Notes under the pieces: generated by a model
The model's input: the letters and a program-made list of their open reading frames with translations, nothing else
Databases searched by the model: none
What the model was told of the DNA's origin: nothing
Translations under genes and position numbers: made by a program
Shown: one piece after another, positions 1 through 8,324 of the stretch
Numbering within the stretch: position 1 is the first letter of the stretch
How the letters are laid out: each line of letters begins with the position of its first letter
Source: JAICLV01 sp036380925
GTDB taxonomy: Bacteria > Actinomycetota > Actinomycetes > Acidothermales > Acidothermaceae
Length of the DNA stretch: 34,988 bases
NCBI GenBank assembly: GCA_036380925.1
Contig: DASVDW010000020.1
Span: forward strand, 1 to 34,988
Reading direction: 5' to 3'

Positions 1-55
1 AGCCGCGCGGGCACTGACCGCATCGCCAGCGGCATGACACCCACCCACGTGAATC

Positions 56-1090
56 GTGAGAGATAGCCGCCGCACCCGGCTCATCCTCGCGTTGCTGCTT
101 TTGACCGCGTTCACCTTGATCACGCTCGACTACCGGGCGAAGGGCGGCGGGGTCTTCGGCTCGATGCGCCAAACGGCGTCGTCGTGGTTCGGCCCGGTCG
201 AGCGGATGGCGGCCGACGTCGTCCGCCCGGTGCGCAACGTCGCGGACGCGATCGGCTCGATCGGCAGCAACCACAAGAAACTGCAGGACGCCGAGAAGAC
301 CATCTCGCGGCTCCAGCAGGAGCTGCGCGCGCGGCCGTTCGACCAGCATCGCGTCGACGAGTTGAACGCGTTGCTGCGGGTCTCCTCCGTCGGCCAGTAC
401 AAGCTGGTGCCAGCCCAGGTCATCGCGGTCGGCGCCGGCAGCGGTTTCGAGTGGACCGCCACCATCGACGCCGGCTCGATGGACGGCGTCAAACCCGACA
501 TGACCGTGCTCAACGGCGACGGTCTGGTCGGGCGGGTCACCGTCGTGGGTCGCTCGACCTCCACCGTGCTGCTCGCGATCGATCCCGAGTTCAACGTCGG
601 TGTGCGACTGCCGGACGGCGAGACCGGCGTCGTCACCGGTCGGCAAAAGAGCAACATGGGCTTCTACCTGATCGACCCGTCCGCTCGCGTGAAGCCAGGC
701 GACGGCCTGGTCACCCAGGGTTCCAAAGACCAGCAGCCGTTCGTCTGGGGCGTGCCCGTGGGCGAGGTCGTCACTGCTACGTCGCCGTTGTCGGGCCAGT
801 CGCAGACGGGAACGGTCAGACCGTATGTGAACTTCTCGGCGCTGGATCTGGTCGGCGTCGTCGTCCAGCCGCCGCGCACCGACCCCCGACAGGCGCTGCT
901 CGAGTCGCCGCGGCCCACCGTGACCGTGACGGCCACCGTCACCGCGACACCCGCGCCGCCGTCGTCCGCGTCGTCGTCCGTGTCATCGACCACCTCGGGC
1001 CGCAAGACGACGACCACGAAGAGCGCCACCCCGACGAAGAGCTCGGCGCCGCCGGTCAAGCCGAACCCGCCCGCCAGCAGCTCGCCGTGA
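56..1090 (+). CDS. mreC: Rod shape-determining protein MreC
   Basis: Membrane-anchored scaffold of the elongation machinery that sits outside the membrane and links MreB/MreD/RodA to PBP2. The 344-aa product has a basic N-terminus, one membrane segment (about residues 9-26, LILALLLLTAFTLITL), a short coiled coil (about 75-93, with KKLQDAEKTISRLQQEL), then the beta-rich MreC core (IDAGSMDGV, VGRVTVV, GVRLPDGETGVV). The last 60 residues are a low-complexity Thr/Ser/Pro/Ala tail, common in actinobacterial MreC. The start is GTG at 56, because an upstream in-frame stop precludes a much longer protein. It heads mreC-mreD-mrdA-rodA; mreB would be expected just upstream, outside the window. Positions 1-55 show no assignable gene. 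Confidence 0.93.
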   Translation: MRDSRRTRLILALLLLTAFTLITLDYRAKGGGVFGSMRQTASSWFGPVERMAADVVRPVRNVADAIGSIGSNHKKLQDAEKTISRLQQELRARPFDQHRVDELNALLRVSSVGQYKLVPAQVIAVGAGSGFEWTATIDAGSMDGVKPDMTVLNGDGLVGRVTVVGRSTSTVLLAIDPEFNVGVRLPDGETGVVTGRQKSNMGFYLIDPSARVKPGDGLVTQGSKDQQPFVWGVPVGEVVTATSPLSGQSQTGTVRPYVNFSALDLVGVVVQPPRTDPRQALLESPRPTVTVTATVTATPAPPSSASSSVSSTTSGRKTTTTKSATPTKSSAPPVKPNPPASSSP

Positions 1091-1102
1091 TGGACGCATC
1101 CC

Positions 1103-1630
1103 GTGACGCCCGCGATGGCTAGGCCCGCGCAGTTCGCGCTCGTCCTTGTCCTGGTGTTGCTTGGCGCGCTGGTCAACTCGGTGGTGCTGGCGCCCCTCGA
1201 TCTGCCCGGCGCGTCGCCCAACGTGGTGCTGCTCATCGTCGCGGCGCTCGCCTTGGTGTTCGGCTCGGTGGGCGGGGCCTTCACCGGCTTTTTCGCCGGC
1301 CTGGTGGTCGACGTGCTGCCACCGGCGGACCACCTGGTCGGCCGGTACGCGCTCGTGCTTTGCCTCGTCGGTTATCTCGTCGGACTGCTGCGCGACGAGG
1401 CTCGCGACTCGGTGCTCCTCGCCCTGGTGTCGGTCGCCGTCGCCGCGGCCGTCGCGACCGTGCTGTACAGCGTCTTGGGCGGCGTGCTCGGCGACAACCG
1501 GGTCGGCGCCGCGACGTTGGCGCGCAGCCTGCCTTACTCCATCGTGTACGACGTGCTCCTCGCGCCGTTCGTGGTGCCGTGGGTGATGGCGCTGGCTCGG
1601 CGCGCGCAGCCGCAGGTGGCGCACAAATGA
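1103..1630 (+). CDS. mreD: Rod shape-determining protein MreD
   Basis: Small integral membrane partner of MreC in the elongasome. The 175-aa product is almost entirely hydrophobic, with about five membrane segments (for example near residues 10-30, 40-70, 82-95, 103-125 and 150-165) and the family-typical region FTGFFAGLVVDVLPP, where an acidic residue lies within a membrane helix. The start is GTG at 1103, 12 bases after mreC; an ATG four codons later (1115, MARPAQ) is an equally good choice. Size and position between mreC and the PBP2 gene match MreD. Sequence conservation in this family is low, so the call rests on topology and synteny. Confidence 0.88.
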   Translation: MTPAMARPAQFALVLVLVLLGALVNSVVLAPLDLPGASPNVVLLIVAALALVFGSVGGAFTGFFAGLVVDVLPPADHLVGRYALVLCLVGYLVGLLRDEARDSVLLALVSVAVAAAVATVLYSVLGGVLGDNRVGAATLARSLPYSIVYDVLLAPFVVPWVMALARRAQPQVAHK

Positions 1631-1730
1631 CGGGAACTCGCCTGACCGCCGCGTCGTCCCCCGGGAGAGGGGCGCGACCGCGCGGTGGCAGGCTGGAGCG
1701 AGTTGCCTCGACGATGAGGAGGGCGGCGTC

Positions 1731-4079
1731 GTGAGCGATCGGTCGCGGCTGCGCCTCCTCATCTTGAGCGTTCTCGTGCTGTCGCTGCCCCTGACCCTCG
1801 CCGGTCGGCTGTGGTACATGCAGGCGCTCGCCGGTGACGAGTACGCCGCGGCGCTGAACAAGACGGCGACGCGGGAGGTGCCGATCGTCGCGCCGCGCGG
1901 CCTCATCGTCGACGACATGGGGCGACCGCTCGCGCGCAACGACAGCGCGCTCGTCGTGTCGGCGGTCAGCACCGAGCTGCCGAAGGCCAACATCGGCACG
2001 GACGCGAACCCCAAACCCAATCCCGAGCGGGTCCAGGAGATGCAGCGGCTCTCGAAAATCCTGGGCGTGCCGGCCGCCGACCTCGAGGCGAAAGCGACGC
2101 TGTGCGACTACGTCAAATACGGTCAGCAGGCGCCGCAAAAAAACCCCGGCTGCTGGACCGGCTCGCCGCTGCAACCCATACCGCTTTACAGCATCGACAA
2201 CTCGACCCCGGACGGCGTGCAAAAGGCCAGCGCGATTGCGCTGCAAGTGCTTGAGCAGCAGGAGCTCTTTCCTGGCATCACGGCGCAAATCCAAGACGTG
2301 CGGTCCTATCCGGCGCCCGAAAACGCGTCGGCGGCGCAACTGATCGGCCACGTTGGCAAAATCACCGGCGACGACATCGACAAAGCCAAGACGGACGCCG
2401 ACAAGCAGCGGCTCACCTCGGCGGCCGGCGCGGGCGGCGTCATCGGCCAGGAGGGCCTTGAAGCGCAGTACAACCAGTACCTCGAAGGAACGCTCGGCGC
2501 CCGCACGGTGTCGGTCGACCCAGCCGGCAACCCGTTGTCAACCGTCTCGGAGCGCGCGCCGGTGCCCGGTGACGCCGTGGTCACCAGCATCGACGCCCGC
2601 GTGCAGCGGATCGCCGAGCAGGCGCTCGCCGACGCGGTTGACCGGGCGCGCACGAAACCCCAACGGCTGTTCGGCCAGAACATGACGGTGCCAGCCGACG
2701 CGGGCGCCGCGGTGGTTTTCGACGTCCGCACAGGGCACATCATCGCGGCGGCGAATTACCCGTCGTACGACCCCAGGGTGTGGGACGGCGGCTCGATCGA
2801 CCCGAAGGTGTACAAGCAGCTGACCTCGAATCCCGGGAAACCGTTGTTCTCACAGGCGATACAGGGTCAATACGCACCCGGATCGACGTTCAAGGTGATC
2901 ACCACCGCGGGTGCCGTGACCACGCCGTATTACTCGCTGTCGGGAAACTACGACTGCCCGACCCATTACTCCGTCGGGGGGCTCACCTTCACCAACTTCG
3001 AAGGCGAGACCGGAGCGGGCAAGATCTCTTTCTCCGAGGCGCTGAAGATCTCCTGCGACACCTACTTCTACTCGATCGCCGACACGTTGTGGAAGGCGGA
3101 CGGCGGCATTCACGCCACCCACCCCAAAGACGCGCTGATCAACGAGGCCAAGCTGTGGGGGCTGGGAAAGGCGACCGGTGTCGACCTTCCGATTGACGCC
3201 ACCGGCAACATCGAGACGCGGCAAGACAAGGTCGACCAGTGGAACAAGAACAAGGCGCTGTGGTGCGCGCAGTGGCCGAATGAGAAGGACCCCACGATCC
3301 GCGAGATCGTGCGGGACAACTGCCAGGACGGCTACCAGTACCGCGAGGGTGACGCGCTCAACTTCGCCATCGGCCAGGGCACCGTCACGCTGTCGCCGCT
3401 GCAGCTTGCCGTCGCGTACGGCGCGCTCGCCAACGGCGGCACGCTGTTCAGCCCGCGCATCGGCAAGGCGATCATCGGCCCTGACGGGTCGTTGGTGAAG
3501 AAGATCGAAGCGCCGTCGGCGAAACTGCAGGTCCCGGCGAATGTGTTGGCGTACGAGCGTGACGCGGCGGCGCGCGTCGTGTCGGAGCAGGGCGGCACCG
3601 GTTATAACGCGTTCCTCGGCTTCCCGCTCGACAAGTACACGATCGCCGGCAAGACCGGCACCGCTGAGGTGCAGGGCAAGATCGACACCGCCTGGTTCGC
3701 GTCGTTCGGCGGGCCTGTCGGCCAGCCCGCGCAGTACGCGGTGGTGGTGATGGTCTCGCAGGGCGGTCAGGGCGGCTTCACCTCGGCACCCGCCGTCCGG
3801 CAGATCTACGACGGGATCTACGGACTCGACGGCAACCCGGCGTCGTCCGGCTACAACCCCCACGACATGTTCGCGAAGGCGGGTCCGGCGATCCCGAACG
3901 GCGCGCCGCCCGCGACGCTGCCCAACCTGGCGCCGGCTCCGGTCGCGTCGGCCTCGCCGACCGCGGCCGGCTCGCCGTCGTCCGCGCCGAAGGCGCTCGG
4001 GTCGGACGTCGGGCCGCTCGCGCCGCCGCCGGACCGCTATGCGAGGGCGGGCGCCCCGAGAGCGGCGTGGGCGCGGTGA
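1731..4079 (+). CDS. mrdA: Penicillin-binding protein 2 (elongation transpeptidase)
   Basis: Class B penicillin-binding protein that cross-links lateral-wall peptidoglycan, working with the glycosyltransferase RodA encoded next. The 782-aa product has an N-terminal membrane anchor (about residues 5-25), a dimerisation/pedestal region (PRGLIVDDMGRPLARN), and a transpeptidase domain with all three motifs: S385-T-F-K388 (nucleophile Ser385), S441-C-D and K641-T-G-T. A Pro/Ala-rich tail of about 70 residues follows. It is longer than E. coli PBP2 (about 630 aa) because of this tail and two loop insertions that each contain a cysteine pair (C125/C141 and C512/C531). GTG start at 1731 with a strong ribosome site, GAGGAGGG at 1715-1722. 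It overlaps rodA. Confidence 0.95.
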   Translation: MSDRSRLRLLILSVLVLSLPLTLAGRLWYMQALAGDEYAAALNKTATREVPIVAPRGLIVDDMGRPLARNDSALVVSAVSTELPKANIGTDANPKPNPERVQEMQRLSKILGVPAADLEAKATLCDYVKYGQQAPQKNPGCWTGSPLQPIPLYSIDNSTPDGVQKASAIALQVLEQQELFPGITAQIQDVRSYPAPENASAAQLIGHVGKITGDDIDKAKTDADKQRLTSAAGAGGVIGQEGLEAQYNQYLEGTLGARTVSVDPAGNPLSTVSERAPVPGDAVVTSIDARVQRIAEQALADAVDRARTKPQRLFGQNMTVPADAGAAVVFDVRTGHIIAAANYPSYDPRVWDGGSIDPKVYKQLTSNPGKPLFSQAIQGQYAPGSTFKVITTAGAVTTPYYSLSGNYDCPTHYSVGGLTFTNFEGETGAGKISFSEALKISCDTYFYSIADTLWKADGGIHATHPKDALINEAKLWGLGKATGVDLPIDATGNIETRQDKVDQWNKNKALWCAQWPNEKDPTIREIVRDNCQDGYQYREGDALNFAIGQGTVTLSPLQLAVAYGALANGGTLFSPRIGKAIIGPDGSLVKKIEAPSAKLQVPANVLAYERDAAARVVSEQGGTGYNAFLGFPLDKYTIAGKTGTAEVQGKIDTAWFASFGGPVGQPAQYAVVVMVSQGGQGGFTSAPAVRQIYDGIYGLDGNPASSGYNPHDMFAKAGPAIPNGAPPATLPNLAPAPVASASPTAAGSPSSAPKALGSDVGPLAPPPDRYARAGAPRAAWAR

Positions 4080-5278
4080 GCGGGTCGCTGGCGAACCGGC
4101 CGATCGGCGCTCGTCCGCGCACCGTCCCGCCGCCGAGCGACGGCCTGCTCGGGCGTGACTCCAAGCTGCGGCGCACCGACTGGATCTTGTGGGCCGCGGT
4201 GCTCAGCCTGTGCCTGCTCGGAACGCTGCTGGTCGCCGCGGCGACCAAGCCGAAGAACCCCTCGCACCCGTTCGCCGGCGCCGAGCACCAGGCGATGTTC
4301 GTCGTCATCGGGCTGGCCCTGGCGGTGCTCGCCTCGCTGGCCGACTACCGGGCGATGCGGTCGGCGGCGCCGATCATCTACGTCCTCGGGCTGCTCGGCC
4401 TGCTCGCGACGTTCGTCATCGGGTCGAACGTGGCGGGCGCGAAGGCTTGGATCAGCATCGGCGGCGGCTTGGAGATCCAGCCGTCGGAGTTCTCCAAGCT
4501 GGCGATCATCGTGCTGGTCGCGATGCTCTTCAACGCCAAAGCCCGGGAGCGACAGGAGGTCGGCGACGCCGACGTCGTCCGCGCTTTGGTTTTGATGGGC
4601 ATCACGATGGGCGTGGTGCTGCTGCAAAACGACTTGGGCACCACGCTGGTGCTGATCGCCATCATGTTCGGCGTGCTCGCCGTGGGCGGCGCCCCGACCC
4701 GCTGGATCGTCGGCCTGGCGGCGGTGATGGCCGTCGGCGCGGTCGTCGTGGTGAAGCTGCACATCCTGCACGGTTACCAAATGGGTCGGCTCACCTCGTT
4801 CCTGAATCCGAACGCCGACCTCGCTGGCGCCGGCTACAACGCCTATCAGGCGCGCATCGCCATCGGCACCGGCGGCCTCACCGGGTCGGGGTTGTTCCAC
4901 GGCCAGCAGATCAACAGCGGCGCGGTGTACGCCGCCAGCACCGACTTCATCTTCGCCACCGCGGGGGAGGAGCTGGGTTTCATCGGCGGCGCGGCGATCA
5001 TCCTGCTGATCGGGATCATCATGTGGCGCGGCTTGCGAATCGCCGCGCACGCGCCCGACTTGTTCGGCCGGGTGGTGGCCGCGGGCGTGGTGTGCTGGTT
5101 CGCCTTCGAGTCGTTCGAGAACATCGGCATGAACCTCGGGATCATGCCGGTCACCGGCATCCCGCTGCAGTTCGTCTCCTACGGCGGCTCGTCGATCTTC
5201 GCCAGCATGCTCGCCATCGGGCTGCTCCAGAACGTGCACATCCAGACCAAGGCGGGACCGAACGCCACACCGGTGTGA
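4067..5278 (+). CDS. rodA: Rod shape-determining protein RodA (SEDS glycosyltransferase)
   Basis: SEDS-family peptidoglycan polymerase that pairs with PBP2 for lateral-wall growth. The protein of about 400 aa has a soluble N-terminal stretch of about 45 residues and then roughly ten membrane segments. Family signatures are visible: QPSEFSKLA, NDLGTTLVL, FATAGEELGFIGG and the C-terminal PVTGIPLQFVSYGGSS. The FtsW/RodA split is decided by the neighbour, since the gene overlaps the PBP2 gene. Two starts are possible: GTG at 4067, or GTG at 4076, whose GTGA overlaps the PBP2 stop and would be typical translational coupling. The difference is three residues. Confidence 0.93.
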   Translation: MGAVSGSLANRPIGARPRTVPPPSDGLLGRDSKLRRTDWILWAAVLSLCLLGTLLVAAATKPKNPSHPFAGAEHQAMFVVIGLALAVLASLADYRAMRSAAPIIYVLGLLGLLATFVIGSNVAGAKAWISIGGGLEIQPSEFSKLAIIVLVAMLFNAKARERQEVGDADVVRALVLMGITMGVVLLQNDLGTTLVLIAIMFGVLAVGGAPTRWIVGLAAVMAVGAVVVVKLHILHGYQMGRLTSFLNPNADLAGAGYNAYQARIAIGTGGLTGSGLFHGQQINSGAVYAASTDFIFATAGEELGFIGGAAIILLIGIIMWRGLRIAAHAPDLFGRVVAAGVVCWFAFESFENIGMNLGIMPVTGIPLQFVSYGGSSIFASMLAIGLLQNVHIQTKAGPNATPV

Positions 5279-5371
5279 CCGCGCACTGGGCGGGAGGGCC
5301 TGGCGCGGGTCCGTTACGCTGGCATGGCCACCAGGCGTCGGCCTGTCGTCTGCCGGAGGAGTTCCACCGTC

Positions 5372-7333
5372 GTGACCGCAGCGCTAGAGCGCGCCACCGC
5401 GCCGCAATCCGTGTTTCCCCGCCTCGAGCCGCTGCTGATGCGGGTCAGCAAGCCCGTCCAGTACGTCGGCGGCGAGCTGAACTCCGTCGTGAAGGACTGG
5501 TCGGCCTGCAACGTCCGCTGGTGCTTGATGTATCCCGACGCTTACGAGGTCGGGCAGCCGAACCAGGGCGTGCAGATCCTGTACGAGGTGCTCAACGAGC
5601 TGGACGACGTGCTCGTCGAGCGCACGTACGCCGTCTGGCCCGACCTCGAGGCCTTGATGCGCCAGCACGGCATCCCGCAGTTCACCGTCGACGCGCACCG
5701 GCCGGTCGGGGCGTTCGACATCTTCGGGTTGTCGTTTTCCACCGAGCTCGGCTACACCAACATGCTCAACGCGCTCGATCTGGCCGGCATCCCGGTCGAG
5801 TCTCGCGACCGAGATGACTCCCACCCCGTGGTCATCGCCGGTGGGCACGCCGCGTTCAACCCCGAGCCGATCGCTGACTTCATCGACGCCGCGGTGCTCG
5901 GCGACGGGGAGCAAATCTCCCGCACCATCACCGGCATCTTGCGGGAGTGGAAATCGGCGGGCCGACCGGGCGGGCGCGACGAGCTGCTGCTGCGGTTGGC
6001 GAAGACCGGCGGCGTCTACGTGCCGCGTTTCTACGACGTCTCCTACCTTGCGGACGGCCGGATCGCGTCGGTCACGCCGAACCGCTCCGGTGTTCCCGCG
6101 CGGGTCAGCAAGCACACGCTCATGGACCTCGACGAATGGCCGTATCCGAAGAAGCCGTTGGTGCCGCTCGCCGAAACCGTGCACGAGCGGTACAGCGTCG
6201 AGATTTTCCGCGGGTGCACCCGCGGCTGCCGGTTCTGCCAAGCGGGGATGATCACCCGTCCAGTGCGCGAGCGGTCAATCGACACCATCGGCGCGATGGT
6301 CGACGCCGGGTTGAAGGCCAGCGGCTTTTCTGAAGTCGGCTTGCTGTCGTTGTCGAGCGCCGACCACTCGGAGATCGCCGAGGTGGCCAAGCAACTTGGC
6401 GACCGCTACGAGCACACCAACACGTCGCTGTCGCTTCCGTCGACGCGCGTTGACGCGTTCAACGTCGATTTGGCCAACGAGTTCTCCCGCAACGGCAGGC
6501 GTTCTGGGCTCACCTTCGCGCCTGAGGGCGGGAGCGAGCGGATGCGCAAGGTCATCAACAAGATGGTGACCGAGGAGGACCTCATCCGCACGGTCACCAC
6601 CGCGTACGCCCAAGGTTGGCGCCGGGTGAAGCTGTATTTCATGTGCGGCCTCCCCACCGAGACCGACGACGACGTCGTGCAAATCGCCGGTCTGGCGAGC
6701 AAAGTGATTGAGGCGGGCCGCAAAGCGAGCGGCGCCCGCGACATCGCGTGCACCGTTTCCATCGGCGGTTTCGTGCCGAAGGCGCACACGCCGTTCCAGT
6801 GGGCGTCGCAACTTGACCACGAGACCACCGACGCGCGCCTCGCGAAGTTGCGGGACGCCATCCGCGCCGACAAGCAGTACGGCAAAGCGATCGGTTTTCG
6901 TTATCACGATGGGAAACCTGGCATCGTCGAAGGACTGTTGTCGCGCGGCGACCGGCGGGTCGGTCGCATCATCAAGCAGGTGTGGCTCGACGGCGGACGA
7001 TTCGACGGCTGGAGCGAGCATTTTTCCTTCACCCGCTGGATGAACGCGGCGCAGGTGGCGCTCGCCGACGAGCCGGTCGACGTCGACTGGTACACGACCC
7101 GTGAGCGGCAGCGTGAGGAAGTGCTGCCGTGGGACCACCTCGACTCCGGCCTCGACAAGGACTGGCTCTGGCAAGACTGGCAAGACGCGTTGTCGGAGGT
7201 CGAGGTCGAAGACTGCCGCTGGACCCCCTGCTTCGACTGCGGCGTGTGCGACACCATGGGCACCGATATCCAGACCGGCCCGACCGGTCGCAAGTTGCTG
7301 CCGCTCACCGTCGTCAACGGCCAGAACGCCTGA
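5372..7333 (+). CDS. TIGR03960 family B12-binding radical SAM protein
   Basis: Radical S-adenosylmethionine enzyme with an N-terminal cobalamin-binding-like region; the substrate of this widespread family is not established. The 653-aa product opens with the highly conserved QSVFPRLEPLLMRVSKPVQY region, a B12-binding-like fold (FGLSFSTELGYTN; GGHAAFNPEPIADF), then the radical SAM core with the 4Fe-4S motif C282-x3-C286-x2-C289. A C-terminal cysteine cluster (CRWTPCFDCGVCDTMG) may hold a second metal site. The GTG start at 5372 was chosen because GGAGGAG (5355-5361) lies 10 bases upstream and conserved family sequence starts soon after; an in-frame ATG at 5324 would add 16 unconvincing residues. 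It is followed after 2 bases by its usual partner gene. Confidence 0.92.
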   Translation: MTAALERATAPQSVFPRLEPLLMRVSKPVQYVGGELNSVVKDWSACNVRWCLMYPDAYEVGQPNQGVQILYEVLNELDDVLVERTYAVWPDLEALMRQHGIPQFTVDAHRPVGAFDIFGLSFSTELGYTNMLNALDLAGIPVESRDRDDSHPVVIAGGHAAFNPEPIADFIDAAVLGDGEQISRTITGILREWKSAGRPGGRDELLLRLAKTGGVYVPRFYDVSYLADGRIASVTPNRSGVPARVSKHTLMDLDEWPYPKKPLVPLAETVHERYSVEIFRGCTRGCRFCQAGMITRPVRERSIDTIGAMVDAGLKASGFSEVGLLSLSSADHSEIAEVAKQLGDRYEHTNTSLSLPSTRVDAFNVDLANEFSRNGRRSGLTFAPEGGSERMRKVINKMVTEEDLIRTVTTAYAQGWRRVKLYFMCGLPTETDDDVVQIAGLASKVIEAGRKASGARDIACTVSIGGFVPKAHTPFQWASQLDHETTDARLAKLRDAIRADKQYGKAIGFRYHDGKPGIVEGLLSRGDRRVGRIIKQVWLDGGRFDGWSEHFSFTRWMNAAQVALADEPVDVDWYTTRERQREEVLPWDHLDSGLDKDWLWQDWQDALSEVEVEDCRWTPCFDCGVCDTMGTDIQTGPTGRKLLPLTVVNGQNA

Positions 7334-7335
7334 CG

Positions 7336-8160
7336 ATGGCCCGGACGCAGCGCCAGCCAGACGCACGCGACGTCGCGCCGGCCGTGCAGCGGCTGCGGGT
7401 GCATTTCGCGAAGCGCGGTCGGCTTCGGTTCACCTCGCACCGCGACTTCCAGCGGGTGTTCGAGCGCGCGGTTCGGCGGGCCGCGGTGCCGGTCGCCTAC
7501 AGCGGCGGCTTCTCACCGCACCCGCGCATCTCCTACCTCGGCGCGGCCGCGACCGGCGCGGCCAGCGAGGCCGAGTACCTCGAGATTTCCCTCACCCGCC
7601 GGTGCGACCCGGCGCAGATCCGCCAGACGCTGGACGACGCGCTGCCGGCCGGCTTCGACGTCGTCGAGGTGGTCGAGCCGGCGCCTGGCGGCGAACCGCT
7701 GGCCGATCGCATCAACGCGTCGCACTGGCTGGTCGTGCTCGGCGGCGTGTCGACAGCGACGGTCGCCCGGGCGGTCGAGACGTTCATGGCTGCGCAAAGC
7801 GTGCCCGTCGAGCGGCTGCTGAAGGACGGGCGACGCACGCTCGACGCGCGGTCCGCGGTCGTCGCGCTCACCGTGAGCGGCGAACCGATCGGCGACACCG
7901 GCGGCGTGGCTCAATCGGACGAACCGGACCGCTGTGCCATACTCGACATGGTTGTTCGGCATCTCACACCCGCCGTTCGACCCGACGACGTGTTGGCCGG
8001 GCTTCGCCAAGTGAGCGACCTGCCGCCGCAGCTGTCACCGATGGTGACGCGGCTGGCGCAGGGCCTCCTCGACGAGAACGGTCGGCTCGCCGATCCGCTG
8101 GCGCCCGACAGGGCCGCCGCCGCGGATTCGCTGGCAGCAGCCGGCGAGTCGGCGGTCTAG
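7336..8160 (+). CDS. TIGR03936/DUF2344 family radical SAM-associated protein
   Basis: Partner of the preceding radical SAM protein; in some other bacteria the two are one polypeptide, so they probably act together. The 274-aa product has the family N-terminus (VQRLRVHFAKRGRLRFTSHR, then FERAVRRAAVPVAYSGGFSPHPRISY). The substrate-handling role is unknown. ATG start at 7336, two bases after the previous stop and without a clear Shine-Dalgarno, which suggests translational coupling. Larger in-frame extensions upstream lie inside the previous gene and are not credible. The stop is TAG at 8158-8160. Confidence 0.9.
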   Translation: MARTQRQPDARDVAPAVQRLRVHFAKRGRLRFTSHRDFQRVFERAVRRAAVPVAYSGGFSPHPRISYLGAAATGAASEAEYLEISLTRRCDPAQIRQTLDDALPAGFDVVEVVEPAPGGEPLADRINASHWLVVLGGVSTATVARAVETFMAAQSVPVERLLKDGRRTLDARSAVVALTVSGEPIGDTGGVAQSDEPDRCAILDMVVRHLTPAVRPDDVLAGLRQVSDLPPQLSPMVTRLAQGLLDENGRLADPLAPDRAAAADSLAAAGESAV

Positions 8161-8324
8161 CGCTTCGGCAGGCCCGCGCCGCCGCCTAAGACTTGCGCCG
8201 CGCCCGGCGCCCCCGGGTCGCGGTGATCGACCACACGATTTGCTCCCGTGCGGTACCGAACCGGCCGCCAGCGTCTCTCGCGGCGGGGTTGGTGCCCGGG
8301 GGCCCGACGGAAGACGGCACCGCC

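Noticed and set aside
1..55. 3' end of mreB before mreC
   Set aside because: The three frames give only short unrecognisable peptides, so no partial gene can be supported.
4037..5239. 400-codon open frame antisense to rodA
   Set aside because: Very rich in His/Asp/Gln/Arg, typical of a reverse-frame shadow; rodA has clear family motifs.
8193..8324. Extra 44-residue N-terminus for ribonuclease E
   Set aside because: It would cover the likely promoter/leader and shows no conserved sequence; ATG 8325 has a better ribosome site.
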